From NCBI RefSeq assembly GCF_002234675.1, contig NC_019878.2, positions 1,981,922 to 2,045,921 of the forward strand: a DNA stretch of 64,000 bases. Reading direction: 5' to 3'. The DNA is from Oryzias latipes. Lineage: Eukaryota; Chordata; Actinopteri; Beloniformes; Adrianichthyidae. Of this stretch, positions 11,503 through 21,826 are shown one piece after another (the stretch's first letter is position 1; the number at the start of each line of letters is the position of its first letter). The notes below the pieces were generated by a model that saw only the letters and a list, made by a program, of their open reading frames with translations, made no database searches and was not told the origin of the DNA. The position numbers and the translations under genes are program-made.

Positions 11503-13203
11503 CTAGGTGATGTGACTAACCAGCTGGAGCCAGGGAGAGTCTGAAGCCAACAGGTTTTTTGTGGAGGACATTATCTCTAAACTAATATGCTCTGACATGA
11601 CGTTTCTGTAGTGGTTGATGCTAAGATTATTTTTAGATTTCCAGTTTAGGAGGATAGTTTTCTTTGCGATACATACAGCGGTGAGAACCATATAGGCCTT
11701 GTTGGATTCCATGTTGATGTTATTCAGGTCACCTAATAAGCAGAATTTGGGGCAAGCAGGAACCTTATGATTAAACCAGATTGATAAATCCTCACAAACC
11801 TTACGCCAGAATGATTGGACAGGTGAACAGAACCACAGGGCATGCAAATAGTCGTCTATGTTGTTACCTATGCACTGTGTGCATATAGCAGACTGATTGA
11901 GACCCATTTTAAATAACCTCTGTCCGGTGTAGTGAGTTCTGTGGAGAATCTTGTATTGAATAAGTTGCAGATTAGGGCTTTTGGTCATATCAAAGGCATT
12001 CAAACAGATCTGTAGCCAAAATTGATCACTAGAATTCAATGATAGCTCAGATTCCCATTTTGTCATGGGTAAGTAAATGGTTTCATCTATGTCTGATAGC
12101 ATCTTATCAATTTTGGAGGTGAGTTTGGGATTTTTAAGGTCCATGAAATGTGTTACTGTAAGGGGAGGTCTAGGTCTATTTGGGTCAGGCAGTATTTAGA
12201 GCTTATAGCTGATTTAAGCTGCTGATATTCTAGAAATTTGTTTATATTAATTCCATAGGTTGAGGATAACGTTGAGAGGGACATCAATGTTCTATTCTGA
12301 ATTATATGCTGGAACTGCTGGATTCCTTTGTTCTTCCATGAAGCAAAATGAATCATGTTTTTGTTAATCAAAATGTCAGGGTTGTTACAAATGGGGGTAA
12401 GTTTACATGGAAATAATGTGAGGTTGTTCTTTTGAGAAAATCCCACCAGGCTGTTAGAGATGAGCTGATGTTAAAACTTCTGAAGCAATTGTGTTGTTTA
12501 ATTTTAGAACTGAAGAAAGGTAAATTAGAAATATCTAGGTTATCACAGAGATTTTGTTCTATGTCTAGCCAGGATTCGTCTAGCACACCAGAATTCAGCC
12601 ATTTTTGTACATAACACAATCTGTTCGCGGAGTAGTAGTCCTGGAAGTCTGGAAGGCCTAGTCCTCCTCTATCTTTAGGTTTTTTAATAGTTTTTAAACT
12701 GATCCGTGGGGGTTTACCTTCCCAGAGGTATTGGTAAATGAATGAGTCCAATGATTTGAACCAAGTAGTTGGAGGTTTGGAAGGAATCTTTGAAAACAGG
12801 TAGTTAATTTTTGGGAGAATCGTCATTTTTATGGTTGCAACTCTCCCGATTAGAGAAATGGGTAGAGTTTTCCATCTAGTGAGATCAGCCTCGGTTGTTT
12901 TAAGTAGTTGGGTGTGGTTTAGCTTGAATAGATCAGAAAGCCTAGAGGAGATATTTATACCTAAGTACTTTATGTTGCCTGTTTGTATTTTAATAGATAA
13001 CGGATTTAGATAATTGCAATTGATTGGTAGAATTGTGCTTTTAGACCAGTTTATGGAGTATTCTGAAACTGAGGAAAATCTATTAATTAGGGAGATGGTT
13101 TGGCAGATGGAAAATTGTTAATTTGGAGTAAATAGTAAAACATCATCTGCATAAAGACTTATTTTGTGTTCTAAATTTTTGGTTTGAATGCCTTCAATGT
13201 CTC
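11503..13203 (-). pseudogene. L1 ORF2, C-terminal half (YADD to C-terminus)
   Basis: Minus strand, continuing the RT after the LTR insertion. YADD is encoded at 13153-13142 (context KISLYADDVLLF), followed soon by a stop. Then FSKIPSKPPTTWFKSLDSF and a YLWEGKPPRI region (12826-12368), and a C-terminal block with HRTHYTGQRLFKMG and a C-x2-C...H-x3-C finger (CTQCIGNNIDDYLHALWFC) at 12144-11503. Several frame breaks. The order matches L1-clade ORF2. Confidence 0.85.
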
Positions 13204-13208
13204 GACTT
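13204..13208. repeat. Target duplication gactt of the LTR element (left copy)
   Basis: gactt precedes the 5' LTR and recurs directly after the 3' LTR at 18472-18476. Five bases is the usual Ty3/gypsy length. Confidence 0.9.
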
Positions 13209-13778
13209 TGTCATGGTGCCTCTGTCAGCTCTCCTCCCCCTCCCCTCTCTGCTTGGCCTCTGATTCATCCCAGCTGCGTCCACTCATCTCATCACCCTAC
13301 CTGACCTACTTAAGGAGCCTCAAGACCAGGATTCAACGCCAGATCGTTGCCCCTGATGGTGCTAGTCTGGTCTCTCTCTCAGTCTTCTCATGCCAAGTAT
13401 CTTGTCCTTGTCTCACGTACGTTTCCCTGTCTCCAGGACCTTCATGCCCACGAGTGGACGCCTCGAATCAAGTGATTACCAAGCAGAACTTCACCGGAAG
13501 CCACCTATCTCGTCACGGAGCCTCAGCCACGTTCAAAACCATAGCCGAACCTCCAGCCACGCCAAGAACCGCAGCCGACCCGAAGCCACGTCGGAAGCCG
13601 CAGCCGTACATCAAAGTCTCGCTCCGGAATTTCGGCGGCCTCCCAACTTCGCCGTCCTCCTGCCACAGCAAACTACGTCACCCTCTGGAACAATAAACTC
13701 GTTTACTTACTTCCATTCACCTCCTGTCCTCTTTCCGGGTTCCAGCATCTGGGTCTGCCAAGTTAGCGAGTCATGACA
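13209..13778 (+). repeat. 5' LTR of the sushi-type element
   Basis: 570 bp, TGTCATGG to CATGACA. It contains a TATA-like TACTTAAGG at 13307-13315 and, 31 bases after its start, the predicted transcript start at ~13338. AATAAA occurs near 13692. Confidence 0.95.
13307..13348 (+). promoter_or_regulatory. LTR core promoter and self-primer (transcript 5' end)
   Basis: TACTTAAGG (13307) is followed 31 bases later by GCCAGATCGTT (13338-13348). That 11-mer is the exact reverse complement of AACGATCTGGC at 13780-13790, one base after the LTR. In Tf1/sushi elements the first 11 nt of the mRNA fold back to prime minus-strand synthesis; the spacing here fits that mechanism. Transcription start is inferred. 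Confidence 0.75.
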
Positions 13779-14807
13779 GAACGATCTGGCCAAACACCCG
13801 ACCCAGCTGACCCGGAGGGACTCCGCCTCGCCGTAACCCAGCAGGGAATCATGCTAGGACGTCAAGCTGACGCTCTAACCCAGATGGCATCAGCTCAGCA
13901 GGACTTATTTCGCCGTTTAGACGGTATGACACAAACTCTGATTGCATTAACTGGACAACATGCTAACTCTGCTACAGTTTCAGCCATACCATCTTCCGGC
14001 AATATCTCCGCTTCCGCTTCCGCTTCCGGTTTCGCTGACGCACCGGAAAACTTCCGACTACAACCGGAACTGTTTTCAGGTGACGTCGAAGCCTGCGGCG
14101 GTTTTCTATTGCAATGTCAACTCATATTCCAACAAGCCCCCAGGTACTATCACACGGACCACAGCAAAATCACTCTCATCATTAATTCACTTAGAAGCAA
14201 AGCCCTACAGTGGGCTCCACCCTTTATCTCGGCTAATCCCATCTCTCACCTTAGTTATGACCGTTTCCTAACTGAGTTTCGTCTGATTTTTGATCAGCCC
14301 CGTAAACAGGAAGAGGCTACAAAATGCCTCATAAATTTGAAACAACGTAACCGAACTGTCAGTGAACACGTCATAGATTTCCGTATCCTGGCAGTTGAAG
14401 CTGGCTGGCCAGACGTGGCGTTAAAAGGCATTTTTTATCAGTCACTGAACGAGTCCATAAAAGATCATTTGTGTACCCAACCTGAAGCTAATACGTTTGA
14501 AGATCTCGTCACAGCAGCTCTCAGATCCGACATCCGGCTCAGAGAACGTGAAAATGAACGTCCACAGAACTCAAAGAAATCTACCACCAACACAAGCTTC
14601 TCTACCGCCACGTTCCAGTCGCCTCCCCGAACAAATTTTAATCCAACCTCCAAAACACCGGAGGAACCTATGCAAATAGGTCATTCAACATTGTCAGCGG
14701 AGGATCGACAACGACGCAGGAATGAAGGTTCATGTTTCTATTGCGGGGCTCAAGGACACTTAGTTTCTCAGTGCCCTTTGCGTTTAAACTCCCGAACCCC
14801 CCGCTAA
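13773..14807 (+). CDS. Gag of the sushi-type LTR element
   Basis: 344 residues, starting at an ATG in the last bases of the LTR. Residues ~90-260 form the gag capsid-like region ([36 protein letters not shown]); residues ~328-341 form one CCHC zinc knuckle ([14 protein letters not shown]). It would form the particle that packages the element's RNA. The ORF is open throughout and ends at 14805-14807, inside the loop of a predicted frameshift hairpin, so pol is read by -1 slippage. A later ATG is possible, but none is better placed. Confidence 0.9.
   Translation: MTERSGQTPDPADPEGLRLAVTQQGIMLGRQADALTQMASAQQDLFRRLDGMTQTLIALTGQHANSATVSAIPSSGNISASASASGFADAPENFRLQPELFSGDVEACGGFLLQCQLIFQQAPRYYHTDHSKITLIINSLRSKALQWAPPFISANPISHLSYDRFLTEFRLIFDQPRKQEEATKCLINLKQRNRTVSEHVIDFRILAVEAGWPDVALKGIFYQSLNESIKDHLCTQPEANTFEDLVTAALRSDIRLRERENERPQNSKKSTTNTSFSTATFQSPPRTNFNPTSKTPEEPMQIGHSTLSAEDRQRRRNEGSCFYCGAQGHLVSQCPLRLNSRTPR
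13780..13790 (+). other. Self-complementary primer-binding site
   Basis: AACGATCTGGC, one base after the 5' LTR, is complementary over all 11 bases to the predicted start of the transcript at 13338-13348. No tRNA-type TGG primer site is present at this position. Confidence 0.75.
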
Positions 14808-16720
14808 GCGACAGGTCGCGGGGGGAAGAAGCTATCACCCATTCAACCATGAGTTTCCTTTATATTCCTGTCAAGATTGTTAGTACGAACAAAATTCATT
14901 TTTCGAAGGCCCTTATTGATTCCGGAGCAGAACAGAGCCTGATAGATCATGAGCTGGTTAACAAACTTTGCCTTCCCACAGAACCGTTGGATACCCCTGT
15001 CGAGGCCTCTGGCCTAGGAGGTCAACACCTCTCCAGGATAACACATCGCACCAAACCTGTTCAACTGCTTACGTCCGGTAACCACCGGGAAAAGATACAA
15101 TTTTTTATCACTCAATCTACTCACACTCGTATTGTTTTAGGCTTTTCATGGCTTAAACGTCATAACCCCCAGTTCAATTGGTGTCTAGGTCAGATCACTA
15201 ACTGGAGTGCCTATTGTCTGGCTAACTGTCTTTCGTCCGCTATACCTACCACTCCCCATCATCCCACTGTGCAGTCTAGTGAAGTTAATTTAGGAAAGAT
15301 CCCTGCATGTTATCATGACCTTCAAGATGTTTTTTGTAAGACTAGAGCTAACGCACTACCTCCCCATCGTCCCTACGATTGTGCGATTAACTTAGTGCCT
15401 GGCTCCACACTACCTAAGGGGAGATTATTCAACCTTTCCGGACCAGAAAAGCTCTCAATGGAAAGCTACATACAGGAGGCGCTCTCCCTGGGTCATATCC
15501 GCCCCTCCTCCTCCCCAATGGGAGCAGGGTTTTTCTTCGTGGAAAAAAAGGATAAATCACTTCGTCCCTGTATTGATTATCGGGAACTCAACCAAATAAC
15601 TATCAAGGATAAGTACTCTCTGCCTCTAATCACCTCTGTATTTGATTCTGTTCAGGAAGCACGCATCTTCACCAAACTGGATCTGCGCAATGCCTATCAC
15701 TTGGTGCGTGTCAAAGAAGGGGACGAGTGGAAGACGGCATTCAACACCCCCCTGGGGCACTATGAATACCTTGTAATGCCTTTTGGGTTGACCAACGCCC
15801 CTGCCATCTTCCAGAGACTCGTGAATGACGTCCTCAGAGACTTTCTGAACCGGTTTGTTTTCGTCTATTTGGACGACATTCCCATCTATTCCAGCAACCA
15901 AACTCAGCATGAGCAACATGTTCGTCAGGTACTCACTAGATTATTGGAAAACCAACTGTTTGTCAAATCTGAAAAATGTGAATTTCATGTGGGAACCGTC
16001 CAGTTTTTGGGGTACATCATAGAGGCTGGTCGTATACGACCCGACCCCTCCAAGATTGAGGCAGTGTCTAAATGGGAGCCCCCTAACAATCGGAAGAAAC
16101 TGCAACAATTCCTTGGGTTTGCCAATTTCTATAGACGTTTTATCAGAAATTATAGCAGCATAGCTGCTCCTCTCACCCGCCTGACTTCCACTAACATCAA
16201 CTTTCAGTGGACCCCTGAGGCTCAACGGGCTTTTGATCACCTTAAGGAACTATTTGTCACTGCTCCCATATTGATTCAACCGGACGCCTCACGCCAGTTT
16301 ATAGTTGAGGTGGATGCCTCGGACTCCGGGGTCGGAGCCGTCTTGTCCCAGAAGGAGCAAAAGTCAGGTAAACTCAAACCCTGTGCCTTTTTCCCTAAGA
16401 AATTGTCAGCAGCAGAACAGAACTACGACGTGGGTAACCATGAACTGTTGGCTATAAAACTGGCTCTGGAGGAGTGGCGGCACTGGCTGGAGGGGGCGGA
16501 ACAACCTTTCATCGTTTGGACTGATCATAAGAATCTGGCTTACTTGAGAATGGCTAAAAGACTTAACTCACGGCAGGCTCGGTGGTGCTTGTTCTTTGAT
16601 AGATTCCGTTTTACCATCACCTATCGACCCGGAACCCGGAATATCAAGCCCGATGCCCTCTCCCGTAAATATTGCTCCACAGAAAACCTGTATTGTGGGC
16701 GCCCTCACCTGGGATATTGA
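14732..16720 (+). CDS. Pol of the sushi-type element: protease, RT and RNase H
   Basis: Open in the -1 frame relative to gag over 662 codons (translated part begins at the slip site near 14789). Protease active site DSGAE at residues ~63-67; RT with [40 protein letters not shown] and catalytic YLDD at 15866-15877 (residue ~379); RNase H with [17 protein letters not shown] (~residue 528) and the WTDHKNL and DALSRK blocks. The reading frame runs out shortly after DALSRK, before the integrase, which continues in another frame. Catalytic residues appear present. Confidence 0.9.
   Translation: MFLLRGSRTLSFSVPFAFKLPNPPLSDRSRGEEAITHSTMSFLYIPVKIVSTNKIHFSKALIDSGAEQSLIDHELVNKLCLPTEPLDTPVEASGLGGQHLSRITHRTKPVQLLTSGNHREKIQFFITQSTHTRIVLGFSWLKRHNPQFNWCLGQITNWSAYCLANCLSSAIPTTPHHPTVQSSEVNLGKIPACYHDLQDVFCKTRANALPPHRPYDCAINLVPGSTLPKGRLFNLSGPEKLSMESYIQEALSLGHIRPSSSPMGAGFFFVEKKDKSLRPCIDYRELNQITIKDKYSLPLITSVFDSVQEARIFTKLDLRNAYHLVRVKEGDEWKTAFNTPLGHYEYLVMPFGLTNAPAIFQRLVNDVLRDFLNRFVFVYLDDIPIYSSNQTQHEQHVRQVLTRLLENQLFVKSEKCEFHVGTVQFLGYIIEAGRIRPDPSKIEAVSKWEPPNNRKKLQQFLGFANFYRRFIRNYSSIAAPLTRLTSTNINFQWTPEAQRAFDHLKELFVTAPILIQPDASRQFIVEVDASDSGVGAVLSQKEQKSGKLKPCAFFPKKLSAAEQNYDVGNHELLAIKLALEEWRHWLEGAEQPFIVWTDHKNLAYLRMAKRLNSRQARWCLFFDRFRFTITYRPGTRNIKPDALSRKYCSTENLYCGRPHLGY
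14783..14825 (+). promoter_or_regulatory. -1 programmed ribosomal frameshift signal between gag and pol
   Basis: TTTAAAC at 14783-14789 lies in the gag frame as T TTA AAC, a canonical X-XXY-YYZ slippery heptamer. After a 7-base spacer, CCCCCCGC (14797-14804) pairs perfectly with GCGGGGGG (14818-14825) around a 13-base loop that holds the gag stop codon. An alternative GCGAC/GTCGC hairpin lies within the loop region. Pol is in exactly the frame a -1 slip would reach. Confidence 0.85.
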
Positions 16721-17890
16721 AAATCGAGTCCTCCAAGCTCAAGGTGAGGAACTCGATCATCCCCCATGTCCTAATGGTACCCTGTTTGTACCTACCGCCC
16801 TCAGGTCAGACGTCATTTCCTGGGGACACACCTCTCGAGTATCCTGTCATGGCGGCGCGTGGAGAACTCTCAATCTCCTCCGCAGAAGATTTTTCTGGCC
16901 TTCAATGGAGAAGGATGTTCGTGAGTTTGTGGCTGCCTGTACCACCTGCGCCCGCTCTAAAGCTTCCCATTCCGCTCCTGCCGGATTATTGCAACCCCTT
17001 CCGATCCCCAGCCGTCCCTGGTCCCATATTGCTTTGGACTTTGTCACTGGTTTGCCTCCCTCCCAGGGTAATTCCGTCTCACCTCCGGTTTTCACCCCCA
17101 GTCCAACGGCCAGGCGGAGAGGGCCAACCAGGAACTGGAGGCAGCTCTACGTTGCCTGGCGGCGCAGAATGAGAAGGACTGGTCCCAGTATCTAGTGTGG
17201 ATAGAGTATGCTCATAACACCCATCCATCCTCTGCTACTGGGGTGTCACCTTTTCAGGCCGCCCTCGGGTACTCACCACCTCTGTTTCCGTCCCAGGAAT
17301 TCGACTTGGCAGTGCCTTCGGTCCAACAACATCTCCAGCGTTGCCATCGCGTCTGGTGCCAAACCAGAGATGCTCTCCTCCGCACCAAGGAGAGCAACTG
17401 CCGCATCGCCAATCGACGCAGGGTGGTGGGGCCCGCTTACCAGCCTGGTCAGAGGGTATGGCTCTCTACGCGCAATATACCCATTCAAGCCCACTCCCGG
17501 AAGCTGGCTCCGCGGTTCATCGGACCCTACACTATTGAACGGATCATTAATCCTACCTGTGTCCGCCTTCGCCTTCCTCGAGCGCTTAAGGTACACCCCT
17601 CTTTCCACATCTCCCAGATCAAACCCGTTCAGGACAGTCCTCTGTGCCCGCCGTCCGCTTCCCCACCACCCGCCCGGGTCATCGACGGTGGCTCTGCCTA
17701 CACTGTCAGCCGCGTCCTGGACATCCGGCGGCGGGGTCGCGGGCACCAGTTCCTGGTTGATTGGGAGGGTTATGGTCCTGAGGAGCGATCTTGGATATCC
17801 CGCTCTCTCATCCTGGACCCGTCCCTCATCGAGGATTTCTTCCGGGCCCATCCTGATCGCCGTCCTGGACCGCCCGGAGGCGGTCGTTGA
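16690..17890 (+). pseudogene. Integrase and chromodomain of the sushi-type element, catalytic core deleted
   Basis: A first frame (to ~17085) gives the H-x-H...CxxC integrase zinc-binding end (SCHGGAWRTLNLLRRRFFW, CTTCARSKASH) and the start of the core (WSHIALDFVTGLPP). The sequence then jumps at ~17085 to the last part of the core in another frame ([17 protein letters not shown]), removing the region that holds the second catalytic aspartate. The C-terminal part is open (17195-17890): [19 protein letters not shown], then a chromodomain ([32 protein letters not shown]), which in chromoviruses guides insertion to particular chromatin. Confidence 0.9.
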
Positions 17891-17901
17891 GGGGGGGGTA
17901 C
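17889..17901 (+). other. Polypurine tract of the sushi-type element
   Basis: gaggggggggtac lies directly before the 3' LTR. The identical 13-mer precedes the 3' LTR of the repeat-ORF element at 40443-40455. Confidence 0.85.
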
Positions 17902-18471
17902 TGTCATGGTGCCTCTGTCAGCTCTCCTCCCCCTCCCCTCTCTGCTTGGCCTCTGATTCATCCCAGCTGCGTCCACTCATCTCATCACCCTACCTGACCT
18001 ACTTAAGGAGCCTCAAGACCAGGATTCAACGCCAGATCGTTGCCCCTGATGGTGCTAGTCTGGTCTCTCTCTCAGTCTTCTCATGCCAAGTATCTTGTCC
18101 TTGTCTCACGTACGTTTCCCTGTCTCCAGGACCTTCATGCCCACGAGTGGACGCCTCGAATCAAGTGATTACCAAGCAGAACTTCACCGGAAGCCACCTA
18201 TCTCGTCACGGAGCCTCAGCCACGTTCAAAACCATAGCCGAACCTCCAGCCACGTCAAGTACCGCAGCCGACCCGAAGCAGAGTCGGAAGCCGCAGCCGT
18301 ACATCAAAGTCTCGCTCCGGAATTTCGGCAGCCTCCCAACTTCGCCGTCCTCCTGCCACAGCAAACTACGTCACCCTCTGGAACAATAAACTCGTTTACT
18401 TACTTCCATTCACCTCCTGTCCTCTTTCCGGGTTCCAGCATCTGGGTCTGCCAAGTTAGTGAGTCATGACA
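17902..18471 (+). repeat. 3' LTR of the sushi-type element
   Basis: 570 bp, same length as the 5' copy. Differences cluster near 18257-18290 and at two other single sites. Followed by the gactt target duplication. Confidence 0.95.
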
Positions 18472-18476
18472 GACTT

Positions 18477-20262
18477 TGCCTAATTGCAGCAGCTAGAGGT
18501 TCAATAAATAGGGCAAATAAAGACGGAGATAGTGGACAGCCTTGTCTGGTTCCTCTTTGTAAATTAAAGCTTGGAGATGTTTGATCATTTGTTCTGATAC
18601 GAGCATTAGGAGAGGCATATAGTATTTTAATCCAGTTAATAAATGATTTTCCAAAGCCAAATTTGTTCAGGGTGGCTATTAAAAATTTCCAGTTGACCCA
18701 ATCAAATGCCTTTTCAGCGTCCAGTGACAAAATGGTTGCTTCTCGGTTGTTGATGGTTATATAATCTATGAGGTTGATTAATATGCGCATGTTGGTAGAT
18801 GAATGTCTACCTTTTATAAAACCTGTTTGGTCAGGATGTATGAGAGAGGGAACTACCTTCTCCAGCCTTCCTGCTAAGGCTTTGCAGATTATTTTAAGAT
18901 CTGCATTAATCAGCGATATGGGTCGATAGCTGGATGGTGATGTGGGATCTTTTCCAGGTTTCAGAAGTAAGATAATATTAGCAGAATTCATATTTGGAGG
19001 TAGATAATTGTTGTCCTTAATTTCTATTGTCATTCTGAGAAAAATGGGAGCTAAGATTTGCCAAAACTCTTTATAAAATTCTGCTGGGAAGCCGTCTGGT
19101 CCTGGGGCTTTTTTATTAGGCATGTTGGTTAATGCTTTATGTAGCTCTTCTTTAGTAAGAGGGGACTCCAGGGCTGTGATTTGTTCCTCTGTTGGTCTAG
19201 GCAAATCTATGCTATTGAGAAAACTATTAATGTCATTGTCAGAAGGATTAATTTGGGATGAGTAGAGAGATTGGTAAAAGTTTTTAAAAACAGAATTTAT
19301 TGCAGCTGGATCATGTCCAATCCACTAGTTTAGAGTTTTCTTTTCTTTTTTTGTGGGATGAGAAGGCGATTATTTTTCCTCTCATGACTGCTTTCCCATC
19401 CTCCCATAAAAGGCACGAGGAAATACCTGGGTGGTCATTATTTTGAAGATGTGAGGACCATTCTTTAGCAAAGAAATCTATAAAGTTAGAGTCTCTTAGC
19501 AACAATGAATTGAACCTCCAGCTCCTTAATGAAGACGGTGATGTTTTGTTTTTAAGAGTCAGGGAAACTGGTGCGTGGTCGCTGATAGTAATGGGGTGGA
19601 TCTGTGCTTCCGTAGCTATGCTCAACAAGGAGCTGTTAACCAAGAAATAATCTAGCCTGGAGTATGATTGATGAACTGTGGAAAAAGGTATAAGCTCTTT
19701 TTGTGGGGTGGAATAAACGCCAAATATCACAAAGACCAAGATCCTCCATGTACTGTTTAACAGTGTTTGTGGATTGCCAGATTCTAAGATTTCATGTGTT
19801 ATTTAGCCTATCCATCTCTGGATCTAAACACATGTTGAGGTCACCTGCAATGATTAGCGATTTGTCTGTATGTTCAGATAGCGCAGAGAAGAAGGAATGA
19901 AAGAATGAAGGGTCATCTACATTGGGGGCGTACACATTAGCTAAACACAGCTGCATATTTTAAGTGGAAAGAGTGACTATTATAAATCTTCCTTCTGGGT
20001 CTATGACTGTACTAGTTTCTGTGAATTTAATTTCCTTATTTATCATAATTGTTACTCCTCTCTGTCTAGAATTATAACAGGCTGAATATACGTTGGGAAA
20101 ATCTGCTGTGGCGAGAATATTCACCAAGGAATTAGACATATGAGTTTCTTGAAGAAACGCAAAATCAGTTTTGAGATCTTTTAATTTGCTCATTATTTTC
20201 AGTCTCTTCTCTCTGGTTCCAGCTCCTTGCACATTCCAAGTAACTAACCTTAGGGTGGACAT
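18477..20262 (-). pseudogene. L1 ORF2, endonuclease and N-terminal reverse transcriptase
   Basis: Minus strand from a plausible ORF2 start at 20262 (MSTLRLVTWNVQGAGTREKR). Endonuclease marks: N in TWNVQG, E in FLQETHM, GDLNM near 19835, and SDHAPVSL at 19570. RT from 19204: KAPGPDGFPAEFYKEFW, SYRPISLINADLKI, DAEKAFDWVNW and GTRQGCPLSPSLFALF. The frame breaks between ~19960 and 19740 and again near 19300. The LTR element interrupts it just before YADD. Confidence 0.9.
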
Positions 20263-20591
20263 GTTGCTGTTGAGGTGAATGCTAGAAACTGTATGTTAAG
20301 CACTAGAATTTGAAGTTGGAAAATTACCAGAAATAATTACTGAGGGTCAAATGTGTGCTGAACACATCTGTATGCTTTCATTTGTTCACAGTACGAATAA
20401 TTTATATACAACAAGAGTGTTCTATCTATCTTTGAAGAAATGTTCTCTGTAGGACAAATATGATCTTGTGTGTATTTTATAAGCTGTTAGCTGCTGTTGG
20501 ATGAAAGGTGAAATATTTAGTTCTGTCATTGTAAATCTGACTCCAGAGGATTCAGTGCCACACCAGCCATCAACCTCACCGCACGTCACTG

Positions 20592-20640
20592 GTTCAGAGA
20601 AAGACTCAGCCAGAACAAGAAATAAAACAGACTTTAGTTT
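20592..20640. other. Right flank of the composite hAT element
   Basis: Opens with gttcagag, the partner of gttcagat at 1575-1582. Single-copy-looking sequence follows. Confidence 0.45.
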
Positions 20641-20647
20641 TACTCAC

Positions 20648-20711
20648 CTCCTCTGGTTAAAACACAGACATCCATCAGGAAAAACAAAACACTAAAAAGT
20701 TTGTTCATCAT
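20648..20711 (-). CDS. Possible signal-peptide exon of a secreted or membrane receptor
   Basis: On the minus strand MMNKLFSVLFFLMDVCVLTR is followed by a glycine codon, one extra base and a strong donor (GAG|gtgagt). A 21-residue hydrophobic leader in a first coding exon ending in phase 1 is the usual first exon of immunoglobulin-superfamily receptors in fish. No partner exon is visible: the expected downstream side (below 20640) is the composite transposon, and below 1583 only repeat remains are seen. It may be an orphaned exon or chance. Confidence 0.35.
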
Positions 20712-21615
20712 CAAAGTTGTCTGAAAAATAAAAACTCCCACAACTCAAATCCTGAAACCAACTTTTCTGATAGTCGGCTCTAATAAAAACAATCACTTTG
20801 CCTGAAGAACATTTCTCATCCACAAACTGAAAGTACATGAAACATCAGTAATGTGACAGTGGACTGAAGAGAGCAACAAAAGACGACTTCCTGTTTCTGA
20901 GACGCTTTATTTTTGTTTCAGTTTTCTTTTTTTTCAGACTTCAGACTTGTTTTTGAAGACACAGCAAACAGTCTCATGCTTGTGGCTGTGAACGGTAACT
21001 TTTGTCTTCCCTCCTCGGTTTAGCAGGACGGTGAGAACAGAACAGATTTGTCCAATCAAATGCAGCTTGAAGGCCTCCAGAATTGTTCCTGTTCTGAAAA
21101 AATCTCCTCTCACCTTAATGGACCTGTGGCTCTAAAACTGGAAATCATAAAGACCCTGGAGTTTGAAACTGCATCTGGATCAACGTGATCATTAATACAT
21201 GAAAAATAGAACCAAACACTGGATCTTAGGCTGATCAATCAGTATCAGATCATGCACTGAGCTGGGATCAAAATCATCTCTATGGCCTAGAATTTCACAT
21301 CTTTGGATCAGGATTAAAGTGATCCGGATTACCAAATTCCCTGATCCAAGTCCACGGATCAAAAATTGTTATATTGGTATTTCAAAACGTTGCTGTATCA
21401 GATCAAATTTTCTTAGATCTGTTGGGATGGAGATTTCCAGATCCATCCAGCTCACAGGATCAGAGACAAGAAAACCTGGAAAAGGGCGGAGCTTTCTCCA
21501 ACAATGAGGAAGTCTCTGCATGACTTTAGCAACCAAACGTGAGACTAGTATATACCCCCCACCTTACACAGAATTGATAAGGCCCCCCAGGATAAGAGGC
21601 AAACTTGTTATCAGC
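20712..21615. other. Unassigned sequence
   Basis: No coding pattern. 21170-21480 has many gatcc/ggatc motifs in both orientations, suggesting an old palindromic repeat, but I could not define its ends. Confidence 0.4.
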
Positions 21616-21826
21616 TTAACCCTTGTGCTATCTTAGAATACCCCACCCTTACATTGACGTGTTCTCCCTACCATGACAAAGGTGGATAAAGGTGGAAAGA
21701 TTTCATGTAATCCATGGACACCAGTGAAGATCACAAATCATTGAAGAAAAAAGGTTCAGAGCACTGTTTAGTGGGTCTAGATGACCCCACTCCCAATGTT
21801 AAAGTGCCTAAGAAAGCACAAGGTTA
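21616..21826. mobile_element. piggyBac-type MITE, copy 2
   Basis: TTAA-CCCTTGTGCTATC at the left; right end decayed to GCACAAGG-TTA. Uninterrupted, close to copy 1 in sequence and orientation. Confidence 0.75.

Larger units (their letters stand above)
13209..18471 (+). mobile_element. Tf1/sushi-type Ty3/gypsy LTR retrotransposon (chromovirus)
   Basis: 5263 bp with two 570-bp LTRs (TGTCATGG...CATGACA) differing at about 7 positions by eye (~1.2%), so a fairly recent arrival. Order: LTR, self-primer site, gag with one CCHC knuckle, pol (protease, RT, RNase H, integrase, chromodomain), polypurine tract, LTR. It disrupts the RT of an L1. Defects: a frame break between RNase H and integrase near 16690 and loss of the integrase catalytic core near 17080. 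It could therefore not insert on its own now, although gag, protease and RT look intact. Confidence 0.95.
9020..20297 (-). mobile_element. L1-clade LINE (about 6 kb) split by an LTR retrotransposon
   Basis: aagcactagaattt is present at 9006-9019 and again at 20298-20311, a perfect 14-bp target duplication. A T-run at 9017-9028 is the plus-strand image of the poly(A) tail. Inside, on the minus strand, lie an endonuclease, a reverse transcriptase with YADD, a C-terminal domain and a 2.5-kb GC-rich 3' region. The element is 5'-truncated about 35 bases before the ORF2 start. A 5.26-kb LTR element sits inside it at 13209-18471. A short copy with the same 3' end is at 28717-29608. Confidence 0.9.
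1583..20591. mobile_element. Large composite hAT-type element (reconstructed outer limits)
   Basis: The left end CAGCGACATGCGG at 1583 and the right end CCGCACGTCACTG at 20591 are inverted matches at 11 of 13 positions. They closely match both ends of the smaller hAT at 7021-7806, including the following GGTCAGG and the preceding AACCTCACC. The flanks are gttcagat (1575-1582) and gttcagag (20592-20599), a 7/8 target duplication of hAT length. Removing the L1 with its LTR insert (11.3 kb), the nested hAT and the MITE plus LINE leaves roughly 5.7 kb, a reasonable size for one element. No transposase is recognisable, so it would be non-autonomous. The chance that two unrelated ends are being paired is real. 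Confidence 0.5.

Noticed and set aside
13184-13696. 170-codon ORF in the 5' LTR and its duplicate in the 3' LTR (part of 17208-18389)
   Set aside because: Pro/Ser-rich reading of LTR sequence that crosses the LTR boundary; no sign it is translated.
21170-21480. Possible palindromic element with many ggatc motifs
   Set aside because: No definable ends or target duplication.
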